Below, piece by piece: positions 1 to 7,739 of a DNA stretch of 64,000 nt (the first letter of the stretch is position 1; every line of letters begins with the position of its first letter). The translations under genes and the position numbers were made by a program. Source of the stretch: Bacteroidota bacterium (GTDB taxonomy: Bacteria; Bacteroidota; Bacteroidia; Chitinophagales; Chitinophagaceae); contig JABDAZ010000001.1 in NCBI GenBank assembly GCA_013288945.1, positions 26,001 to 90,000 of the forward strand. The letters are read 5' to 3'. Below the pieces are notes generated by a model. That model saw only the letters and a program-made list of their open reading frames with translations, did no database searches and was not told the DNA's origin.

Positions 1-1093
1 TTTTTGCTGCTGCTTCTGCACCAATAAGATAAACTTCTGCAAGGCGAATAACTTTTGGATTGTCCCTGTCGGAGTTTCCTGCATTTGGATATTTGTTTAC
101 AATGATAGCCGCAGCGCCACTTTTTGTTGTTGAGTTGGGAATTAGAATTTGTGTCCTTACATCTGTTGCACTATACAAATTGTACAATTGGCTCGAACAA
201 TAAATATCCTGATAGCCATTATTGTATATACCACCTAAATCATCGAAACCATTATTCGTAAGTACATCTTCATTAATTTCAAACATCACTTCCACAGCGT
301 CTGATTTTATGCCGGGATCTTGCCAGAAGCCTGCATAATTTGCAGGCGTTACTAAAGTAAACCCACTGTTATTAATAACATCGTTAGCTGTTGTTTCTGC
401 TTTTTGATAATCACCCATATATAAATACACTTTTGCAAGCAAACCTTCAATCGCATATTTACTTAAAAAAACAGAACTGCTGTAATCCGGAGCTAATGGA
501 ATTGCTGCAGTTAAATCGCTCACAATTTGATTATAAACAGTGCCAACCGAGCTTCTCGCAGGAAGGTCGAAAGGGCTGTAATGTAAAACCAATGGCACAC
601 CTAAAGCACTTGAATCTGTAGTATAAGGGCTTGCAAAATACGTTATCAATTTAAAATAACTTAAAGCGCGGATTGCATAAGCCTGTGCTTTCGTTGCATC
701 CACACCGGTGCCTACAACTTTTGAATCAATAATATTATTAACCCTCAAAATAGCTGTATAAACAGCTGGCCAAATTTCGCCGGGCACAGCGTCTGTTACG
801 AGAACAGTATATTTATATTGCGGGATGTATCTATTACTGTTTTTTATTTCCACATAAGTATTGTCTGCCATCAAATCACCAATAACCGGAAAGTCGCGGC
901 CATAATATGAAGTGATTCTCATTTCTGCGTACGCACCATTAAGTGCCGTAACTAAGTCACTTGGCGTTGCGAGCGCTTCGCTGGTAAGAATGGAATCGTT
1001 AGGCGTTTTAGTAGTAAAGCTTTTGCTGCAACCCGTAATAATGAAAGAAGCCGCAAGGCTTGTTATAATAAATTTATTTAGTAGTTTTTTCAT
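1..1093 (-). CDS. SusD/RagB-family nutrient-binding lipoprotein (C-terminus cut by window edge)
   Basis: Outer-membrane surface lipoprotein that captures glycan or other nutrient and hands it to its SusC partner. About 364 residues are visible; the frame is still open at base 1, so the C-terminus lies outside. The start at 1093 gives MKKLLNKFIITSLAASFIITGC, a lipoprotein signal with the lipid-anchored Cys at residue 22. The TPR-like SusD fold is recognisable from segments such as AYAIRALSYFKLITYFA and KYAIEGLLAKVYLYMGDYQKAE and from the RLAEVYLIGAEAAAK helix near the cut. It lies directly downstream of the SusC gene (stop at 1111), the normal susC-susD order on the minus strand. The substrate cannot be read from the sequence. 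Confidence 0.93.
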   Translation of the reverse strand, partial: MKKLLNKFIITSLAASFIITGCSKSFTTKTPNDSILTSEALATPSDLVTALNGAYAEMRITSYYGRDFPVIGDLMADNTYVEIKNSNRYIPQYKYTVLVTDAVPGEIWPAVYTAILRVNNIIDSKVVGTGVDATKAQAYAIRALSYFKLITYFASPYTTDSSALGVPLVLHYSPFDLPARSSVGTVYNQIVSDLTAAIPLAPDYSSSVFLSKYAIEGLLAKVYLYMGDYQKAETTANDVINNSGFTLVTPANYAGFWQDPGIKSDAVEVMFEINEDVLTNNGFDDLGGIYNNGYQDIYCSSQLYNLYSATDVRTQILIPNSTTKSGAAAIIVNKYPNAGNSDRDNPKVIRLAEVYLIGAEAAAK

Positions 1094-1110
1094 TGCTTGA
1101 TTTTTAAAAA

Positions 1111-4100
1111 TTAAAATCCAATTTTGATTCCTCCGGTAATAGATTTTGGAATAAATATATCCAGGTTGGTAGCACTGTAAATACCAGATTCGGGATCGTA
1201 TGGAAGATTTTTATCTGTTGCAAAAGTTAATAAATTAGTTCCGCGCACATAGATTGATATGCTGCTTAAATTTATTTTAGAAAACACAGTTTTGGGCAAT
1301 GAATAACTGAGCTGCACATTTCTTAATCTTATATAATTTCCTTTAAATAAATACCGTGTTGATTGGCCGGTAGAGTTATTATTTCCGCCGTATATAATTT
1401 GCGGGATATCTGTTTTATCACCTGGTTTTTGCCATGCCTGAAGTTCGCGCGTGGTTTGATTATAAGAACCTAAAAAAGATCCTTCGCTTTCATTAATAAA
1501 ACCCCAGGTATCATACAAATAATTTCCAAAGTTGTAATTGAATTGAACGTCGAGTGAAAATCCTTTGTAAGTAAATGAATTGGTAAGAGAGCCGAAAATT
1601 TTTGGCGAAGCTGAATATTTATCGTTCAATACAAAGTTTGCACTGTCGATGCTTCCCGTTAATACTTTGTGGCTTGAATTATCTGTATACCATTGCGGCG
1701 CTCCTGTATTTACATTAACGCCTGCCCATTGCGGAAGATAATAAGTTAGGAAATCATGGCCCACTGTATATTCAAATTCTCCTTGTCCGCTAGGTACTGG
1801 CTGGTTTCTGTAAAGCGCCGTAACTCTGTTTACATTATGGGCAATATTGAATGATATTGACCAATTGAAATCTTTAGTAACAATCGGGCGCAAACCAAGT
1901 GTAAATTCAATGCCTTTGTTTGATAAGCCTCCAACATTTTCTTCCTGCCCGGTAAAACCGCTGGTTAACGAAAGCGGAACATTTAAAAGAAGGCTGGTAG
2001 TTTTTCTTGCGTAATATTCAATAGTTCCGGTAATCCTGTTATTAATAATTCCAAAGTCAACACCTACGTTGAAAATTGTATTTTTTTCCCAGGATAAACT
2101 TGGGTTGCCTACATTATTAGGGCCGCTGCCCGGTTGGCCTGCATAATTATTTCCATAACCATAAGTTGCCAGCGGTGTATAGAAACCAAATCCTTGTTGG
2201 TTACCTGTTTGTCCGTATGAACTTCTTAATTTTAAAAGACTAAAAGTTTTTGATTCTTTCAAAAAGTTTTCTTCATTAATATTCCAGGTGCCGCCTATCG
2301 AATAAAAATTACCATTTTTATGATCGGCACCAAATACAGATGACGCATCCCTGCGGAAACTTCCGCTTAATACATATCTGTCTTTGTAATTAATATCTGC
2401 TATAGAAAATTCAGACGAAGCTGCTGTTGCTCCAGGGAGAACATAAGATGTAGTAGGCGTTGCCGCTGAAGTTAAATATTTTAAAAGCAATGTTTGCGGA
2501 AAACCTTGTGCGCCGGTTTGTAAATTATATGTGTTGTATTCGTTTGCTTCGTAACCTAATTTTAAATCGAAATAAAAGTCTTTATCTCTGTTAAGGTTTT
2601 GGCGGAAATCAAAAAAATTGCTCCAGGTCCAATTATAATTTCTTTTGTAAGCTGAAAATGCACTTCCTGCTGCTGCAGCACTCGCCGCATATCCATCTCC
2701 ATAAAACGGATTTAAATATTGATCTTCAGAAATATCATTGTATTCGCCACCATAATGTGTGGTAAATTTAAGGTTGTTCAAAATTTTATACTCGGCCTGA
2801 AAATTACCTCGCAAGCTAACTTGCCTATAGGTATTATTATTATATGCAGCAATCACAACAGGATTAAATAATCCGCCGTTGGAAGGAAATTCCCCAAGAG
2901 AATCACTACTACCAAACCTAAAACTTCCATCTGTATTATATGGAGTATACCAAGGCAAAAGAAAAAATGCAGCCAGCACAGGGTTAGCAAACGTGCCACC
3001 GTTGAATGGAGTATTTTGTTTGGAATAACCAACATTAATTGATGATGTTATAGTAAGCCTGTCTGTAGCTTTGTGCGTTAGCGACAAGCTGCCATTAAAT
3101 CTTTTGAAACTTGATGCCAGCGTAGTTCCTATCTGGTTGAAATAACCGCCGGAAGCATAAACTTGTGTTTTTTCATTACCGCCGCTAATGCTGATATTAT
3201 ATTGCGACTGGTTTCCTTTTTTCTGAACAACATCATTCCAGTTCGTATTTATCGAAGTATAATTTGGAAGAATGCCAAGCCCTTGACTTGGATCAGTAAT
3301 AATAGCATCAGCACTTGAATTATCAGTAGCATATCCTGCATTTATTAATGACTGCCTCAAAAGCGTTTGGCTTTGAATACTGTTTAATGGCTTATTGCTT
3401 GGGTTATACGCCTGGCTATTTTGCCCAACTTCACCGGAAACAATAATTCTCGTTTTACCAGCTTTTCCTTTTTTTGTAGTTACCAATATAACACCGTTTG
3501 CGCCACGCGATCCGTATATTGCTGTTGAGGCTGCATCTTTTAATACTGTTATAGATTCGATATCATCGGGGTTAAGTGTTGCCAACACATTTGATGTTGT
3601 TGTATTGCTAGAAAAGTCTCCGGTTTTTGCATACATGCCATCAATAACCCAAAGCGGCGAGGCATCTGCAGATATAGAACCAATTCCTCTAATGCGTATA
3701 TCAGTTGCAGAACCAGGCTGCCCTGAAGTTGAACTTACTTGCACGCCGGCGACCGCACCTTGCAAAGTTTTATCAACGGAAGTAAAAGGTTTATCAGCAA
3801 TCTGCGCACCTGAAACGGTAGAAACTGATCCGGTAACATTCGTCTTTTTTTGCTGGCCGTAGGCCACAACTACTACCTCATCCAAACTTTTATTTTTACT
3901 GTCGAGAGAAATAATGCCGAGGTTTGTTTTACCTGTAATATCAATTGTCTTTGCAGTAATATTAACGCCTGAAATAATCAATGAATTTATAGCCGCTGGA
4001 ACTGAGATAATAAAAGCGCCTTCATTATCTGTTGATGTACCTTTGGTATAACCTTTAAATGTGATGGAAGCCCCAAAAACCGGAGCGTTATTAGCATCTT

Positions 4101-4188
4101 TTAATACGCCAGTTATCACACGGTTTTGAGCAAGTACATGCGCGGTAAGCAGGACCAAAAGCCCCGCAGTCATAAGCAGTTTTCTCAT
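1111..4188 (-). CDS. SusC/RagA-family TonB-dependent outer-membrane receptor
   Basis: TonB-dependent transporter of about 1025 residues that imports the ligand caught by the adjacent SusD. I place the start at 4188 (MRKLLMTAGLLVLL, a signal peptide ending near HVLAQ) and not at the upstream in-frame codon at 4290, because the extra 34 residues are hydrophilic and would bury the signal peptide. Domains in order: signal peptide (1-20), carboxypeptidase-regulatory-like/CNA-B domain (about 22-110), plug domain with SusC features such as IRIRGIGSISADASPLWVID and the GANGVILVTTKKGK strand, then the 22-strand beta-barrel to the C-terminus. No anti-sigma or regulator gene is attached, so control is unknown. 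Codon use matches the surroundings. Confidence 0.95.
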   Translation of the reverse strand: MRKLLMTAGLLVLLTAHVLAQNRVITGVLKDANNAPVFGASITFKGYTKGTSTDNEGAFIISVPAAINSLIISGVNITAKTIDITGKTNLGIISLDSKNKSLDEVVVVAYGQQKKTNVTGSVSTVSGAQIADKPFTSVDKTLQGAVAGVQVSSTSGQPGSATDIRIRGIGSISADASPLWVIDGMYAKTGDFSSNTTTSNVLATLNPDDIESITVLKDAASTAIYGSRGANGVILVTTKKGKAGKTRIIVSGEVGQNSQAYNPSNKPLNSIQSQTLLRQSLINAGYATDNSSADAIITDPSQGLGILPNYTSINTNWNDVVQKKGNQSQYNISISGGNEKTQVYASGGYFNQIGTTLASSFKRFNGSLSLTHKATDRLTITSSINVGYSKQNTPFNGGTFANPVLAAFFLLPWYTPYNTDGSFRFGSSDSLGEFPSNGGLFNPVVIAAYNNNTYRQVSLRGNFQAEYKILNNLKFTTHYGGEYNDISEDQYLNPFYGDGYAASAAAAGSAFSAYKRNYNWTWSNFFDFRQNLNRDKDFYFDLKLGYEANEYNTYNLQTGAQGFPQTLLLKYLTSAATPTTSYVLPGATAASSEFSIADINYKDRYVLSGSFRRDASSVFGADHKNGNFYSIGGTWNINEENFLKESKTFSLLKLRSSYGQTGNQQGFGFYTPLATYGYGNNYAGQPGSGPNNVGNPSLSWEKNTIFNVGVDFGIINNRITGTIEYYARKTTSLLLNVPLSLTSGFTGQEENVGGLSNKGIEFTLGLRPIVTKDFNWSISFNIAHNVNRVTALYRNQPVPSGQGEFEYTVGHDFLTYYLPQWAGVNVNTGAPQWYTDNSSHKVLTGSIDSANFVLNDKYSASPKIFGSLTNSFTYKGFSLDVQFNYNFGNYLYDTWGFINESEGSFLGSYNQTTRELQAWQKPGDKTDIPQIIYGGNNNSTGQSTRYLFKGNYIRLRNVQLSYSLPKTVFSKINLSSISIYVRGTNLLTFATDKNLPYDPESGIYSATNLDIFIPKSITGGIKIGF

Positions 4189-4685
4189 TCTTTTAGTTTT
4201 AGTTTTTGTATATTTTACTCCGAACAACCGAAAAAATAAATTGTTTATTTTTTTATCAATGTCGTACTCGTTGCCGGACACCAACAGCAAAGCTAATTTT
4301 CATTTCTAATTGTTTCGTTTTATAAAATTAAATTTTTAATACTTAATAAGTTTGCGCCAACTATTTATTTTATAAACATTTCTTCAATTAAAAAAATAGA
4401 AAATAAATAGCATATTTTTTACATGCATGTTTTATCAAAAAACAAATAAAATTTCACATCAACATTTGCATATCTAATTGATTACTTTTTTTAAAATGAA
4501 ATACACAGTTTTATTAAATGATGAAGTTAAATTATACTAGTAAAATGAAAGCAATAATCATGAAACAATTAGTTGTCGTCATTTAATGAAGAACAACATT
4601 CATTATTCAAATATTATTTTAAACTGTGGAAAGAAAACCAAGATTATGAACAGCATTTATTATTGGCTACTAATTCAGAAAAAAT
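4189..4685. other. Intergenic region upstream of susC
   Basis: Very AT-rich, nearly 500 bases without a convincing gene. It must hold the susC promoter and the end of the photolyase transcript. A minus-strand match to the Bacteroidota -7 consensus TAnnTTTG (read as CAAAGCTA on the plus strand) lies at 4288-4295, about 100 bases before the susC start, but no TTG box is seen at the expected upstream distance. I saw no copy of the GATGTAG operator found at the other susC gene of this window. Confidence 0.5.
4288..4295 (-). promoter_or_regulatory. Candidate -7 box for the first susC gene
   Basis: TAGCTTTG on the minus strand fits the Bacteroidota TAnnTTTG -7 element and would leave a leader of roughly 90-100 bases before the susC start at 4188. 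The -33 TTG is not evident, so this is only a candidate. Confidence 0.25.
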
Positions 4686-6161
4686 CTACAACAATTCTAA
4701 AAACAAATCAGCATTATTTAGGTGAGCATTCTTTTTTTCTGCCGGCATTTTATCAAAGCTATTAATCAACATACTTAATCGTGGATTTTTTAAAAAAAAA
4801 TCGCGATGTACGTGCATAAACCGCCAGAATAAACCATCCCAAATGTTTTGCCATTCCCCTTTTTTATAGTCACTCATTTTAAGCAGGTAATTACTGCCGC
4901 TTATGTATGGTTTTGTTGCCATCAAACCTCCATCTGCAAACTGGCTCATGCCATATACATTTGGAACCATTACCCAATCATATGCATCTATAAAAAGTTC
5001 CATAAACCAACGGTATACTTCATCAGGATCAAACTCGCAGAGAAGCATAAAATTTCCCAAAATCATTAATCGTTCTATATGGTGGCAATAACCTGTTTCC
5101 AAAACTTTTTTTATAGTGGTATCTACCGGCTCAATACCTGTTGTTCCGTTCCAGAATGTTGCAGGGATTTTTCTTTTAAAATCCCAATAATTTTTTGTTC
5201 GTGCTTGCGTGCCTTTTACTTCGTACACGCCTCTTATAAATTCTCTCCATCCAATTATTTGCCTTATAAAACCTTCTAAGGAATTTAACGGAATTTGATG
5301 CGTGAATGCATAAGCCAAAGTTTCATTAATAATAAATTTTGGAGACAACAAGCCAATATTAAGTACGGGCGTTAATACACTATGATTCAAAATATTTTCT
5401 TTTGAAACAATGGCATCTTCATAAATTCCAAATTCAGAAAATCTCGACGTTAAAAAAGTATGCAACCATTTTTTACTTTCTGCATGAGTAATTGGATAGA
5501 GAAATTTTTTATTAATCGTACCATAGTTTTCTGAAAAATATTTTTGAGTATATTCAATTGCCTCATCATGAAATTTAGTTGGCGTTATCAATTCAACTAC
5601 TGGCGCTTTTTTTCCTTTTGGATATTTAAGCCGGTTCTCATCATCAAACGACCATTTGCCACCAACAGGATTTTGAAAATTATCTATTAATATATTTCTT
5701 TTTTGCCGCTGAAGTTTATAGAAATCAGTTTGAAAAAATTTATTCTTTTTTGCAAAATACAAAGCGATTTCTTCTACAGTATTAATAAAAAGTGGACTTG
5801 GGTTTTTTATTGCTGCAATATTACAAGCCTTGCATGTATTATTAATTCTTTGCTCGAGCCAGCAATCTGTTGTGTCAATATATTCAATCGTATCAGTGCC
5901 ATTATTTTTCAAGAAAAAAATCAGCTTTCTTACATCAGCCACGTCGCTGAATGCGTCGATATAAATTATTTTGATTTTTTTTGTTTGTAAATAATTTTCA
6001 TAAAACTTCATGCTTGCCCGATGCAAAGCAATTTTTTGTTTATGAAATTTATATTGCCGGAAAAAAAGCCATTCTTCAACCAAATAAATTGTATCACATT
6101 TTTCAATAAGAATATTGTCTTCAAATAACTGATGCGGAAAAATAATACCTGCTTTCATCAT
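4686..6161 (-). CDS. Cryptochrome/photolyase-related protein (DPRP / FeS-BCP-like lineage)
   Basis: Protein of 491 residues related to deoxyribodipyrimidine photolyase-related proteins, the lineage of bacterial (6-4) photolyases such as PhrB. The N-terminal antenna-type Rossmann domain begins KAGIIFPHQLFE; the C-terminal FAD-binding domain carries the family signatures GYCHHIERLMILGNF, NVYGMSQFADGG and KPYISGSNYLLKMSDY. The His-His pair in GYCHHIER matches the catalytic histidines of (6-4) photolyases. The cysteines I would expect in the C-terminal Fe-S signature of PhrB are absent: the segment after MSDY reads KKGEWQNIWDGLFWRF. Repair or light signalling are both possible. The start is one of two adjacent ATG codons (6161 or 6158). 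It is followed by AT-rich DNA and has no obvious operon partner. Confidence 0.88.
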   Translation of the reverse strand: MMKAGIIFPHQLFEDNILIEKCDTIYLVEEWLFFRQYKFHKQKIALHRASMKFYENYLQTKKIKIIYIDAFSDVADVRKLIFFLKNNGTDTIEYIDTTDCWLEQRINNTCKACNIAAIKNPSPLFINTVEEIALYFAKKNKFFQTDFYKLQRQKRNILIDNFQNPVGGKWSFDDENRLKYPKGKKAPVVELITPTKFHDEAIEYTQKYFSENYGTINKKFLYPITHAESKKWLHTFLTSRFSEFGIYEDAIVSKENILNHSVLTPVLNIGLLSPKFIINETLAYAFTHQIPLNSLEGFIRQIIGWREFIRGVYEVKGTQARTKNYWDFKRKIPATFWNGTTGIEPVDTTIKKVLETGYCHHIERLMILGNFMLLCEFDPDEVYRWFMELFIDAYDWVMVPNVYGMSQFADGGLMATKPYISGSNYLLKMSDYKKGEWQNIWDGLFWRFMHVHRDFFLKNPRLSMLINSFDKMPAEKKNAHLNNADLFLELL

Positions 6162-6321
6162 CTACACGTTTTGTAGAATAGCTATCAAATTTGCAGCCGC
6201 TAAATATTAGCCTTTTTATAAAATAAAATTGAACAAAATTTAAAAGTAATGAGTTTGGCAAATGAAATACTTTAATAGCAATAATTGGTATAAATAATGG
6301 TTTCAGATATTAATCGGCGCA

Positions 6322-6363
6322 CAAAAAAAATCTCATAAAATAAATTTCTTTTTATTCTATGAG
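6322..6363 (-). terminator. Rho-independent terminator of the thioredoxin-fold gene
   Basis: Near-perfect inverted repeat at 6332-6363 (arms CTCATAAAATAAA and TTTATTCTATGAG, one mismatch) followed on the minus strand by a run of eight T (A-run at 6323-6330 on the plus strand). It sits just downstream of the gene ending at 6406 and separates it from the photolyase gene. Confidence 0.75.
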
Positions 6364-6405
6364 ATTAATGTAGAATTACAATAAATTCAAAATAAGAAAC
6401 AGAAA

Positions 6406-7554
6406 TTAAAAATACCTTCCGATAGTTGGGTTATCAACTATTGCTTTTTTTAATTCAGCAGCGTCTATCGGTCCATCTTTTGCATACACTACTTTTCCGC
6501 CGGGTTCAATAAGTAAAGTGTAAGGCAACGCGCCCTGCCATTTCGGATCGATTGCTTCAATCAATTTGTATTTATCATCTGTACTAAAAATAAAATTTGT
6601 ACCTGAAGCCTGCTGCGATTTTAAAAAGCTAAGCGCTTTATCTTTTTTAGCAGGTTCATCTGCGCTAATGCTTATAAATTCAAAATCGCGCCGCCTGTAC
6701 ATTCTGTTCATCGTTATAAAATCGCCAAACTCCGCAACGCACGGGCCGCACCATGTTGCCCACACATTTATTAATAAAAGTTTTCCGCTGTTGTTATTTG
6801 TTATCAGCTCTTTCAATTGGTTCGCACTTATCGTGTCAAGTTTCACAGGTTCTTTTGCCCAATCATCTTTTGCTTTTGATATCCAGTCACTTTTTTCTGC
6901 CCATTTTATAGAGCAGCCAAACACTTTTGTTTTGTTTACCTGCACTTCTTTATTCTGCAACAAATCATTTATTGCATTGCGCAAATCCAATGTTGTTGGT
7001 GTTTTTGACGGCTTCTCAACATCATCAATTCTGCCACTGTAACGGAGCTTTCTTTCTTTATCAAAAACAAATGCATGTGGCGTTGCAATCGGCCCGTATT
7101 TTTTTGAAATTTCTTCCGTCTCGCCATCATATAAATACGGGAAATTAAAATGCTTGTCGTTTGCACGAATTTTCATTTCTTCAAACGTATCGCCCATATC
7201 TGTATATCCTAATTCATCAAGCCTGATTGAAGTTGGATCGTTTGGCATAATAACCACTACCGAAACGCCTTTGGAAGAATAATCGTTGGTCAATTTTATG
7301 ATGCGATCTTCATAAGCCTGCGCCGTTGGGCAATGGTTGCATGAAAAAATTACAACAAGGATTTTTGCAGAATTAAAGGATGCCAATGTATATTTTTTTC
7401 CATCAACGGCTGGAAGGTTAAAATCAGGTGCAGCCGCGCCTATTTGTAATGTTGGATGATCTCCAGAAATGTTTGGCGATTTCTTAAAAGAAAATGATGC
7501 AAGTACAAAAAGAAGTACGCAAATAAAATAACTGAAAACGTTTTTTTTATTCAT
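6406..7554 (-). CDS. Two-domain thioredoxin-fold protein (peroxiredoxin-like plus TlpA-like), exported
   Basis: Exported thiol-disulfide or peroxide-handling protein of 382 residues. An N-terminal hydrophobic signal (residues about 6-23) is followed by an AhpC/TSA-type domain (about 35-200) with the redox pair C72-N-H-C75, then a second TlpA/ResA-type thioredoxin domain (about 235-382) with the active site W268-C-G-P-C272. The first domain belongs to the 'thioredoxin family protein' type often seen next to c-type cytochrome genes in Bacteroidota. The gene lies downstream of the sensor/regulator gene on the same strand, with a 185-base gap holding a degenerate copy of the GATGTAG operator, so it may belong to the same regulon. 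A hairpin terminator follows it. Periplasmic location is inferred from the signal peptide. Confidence 0.9.
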   Translation of the reverse strand: MNKKNVFSYFICVLLFVLASFSFKKSPNISGDHPTLQIGAAAPDFNLPAVDGKKYTLASFNSAKILVVIFSCNHCPTAQAYEDRIIKLTNDYSSKGVSVVVIMPNDPTSIRLDELGYTDMGDTFEEMKIRANDKHFNFPYLYDGETEEISKKYGPIATPHAFVFDKERKLRYSGRIDDVEKPSKTPTTLDLRNAINDLLQNKEVQVNKTKVFGCSIKWAEKSDWISKAKDDWAKEPVKLDTISANQLKELITNNNSGKLLLINVWATWCGPCVAEFGDFITMNRMYRRRDFEFISISADEPAKKDKALSFLKSQQASGTNFIFSTDDKYKLIEAIDPKWQGALPYTLLIEPGGKVVYAKDGPIDAAELKKAIVDNPTIGRYF

Positions 7555-7628
7555 ATGGCAATCATGTTTCTGAAAAGTTACAACAAATTAAAACCAGCAA
7601 AATCACATCCGTTTTGTTATAAAGAATT

Positions 7629-7688
7629 GTTGTGGTAGTGATGTGGTGTTTTGCATAGTTTATTAATGGTGCTGTATTAATGATGTAG
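7629..7688. promoter_or_regulatory. Degenerate copy of the GATGTRG direct-repeat operator
   Basis: Units on the plus strand start at 7629 (GTTGTGG), 7640 (GATGTGG), 7671 (GCTGTAT) and 7682 (GATGTAG). Spacing inside each pair is 11 bases, as in the three strong copies at 10909, 16987 and 27649, but the pairs are 42 and not 53 bases apart, one helical turn less. It lies between the sensor/regulator gene and the thioredoxin-fold gene. Relative to that downstream minus-strand gene the units are in the opposite orientation, and no TAnnTTTG box is seen at the standard distance. Confidence 0.45.
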
Positions 7689-7739
7689 TATTTTTCAATT
7701 CACACTCAGTAATAGCTTTTGTTTTTAAATTGAAATTTA

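Noticed and set aside
3395..3862. 155-codon plus-strand frame within the first susC gene
   Set aside because: It is antisense to well-conserved plug-domain sequence and has no homology-like features; a shadow frame.
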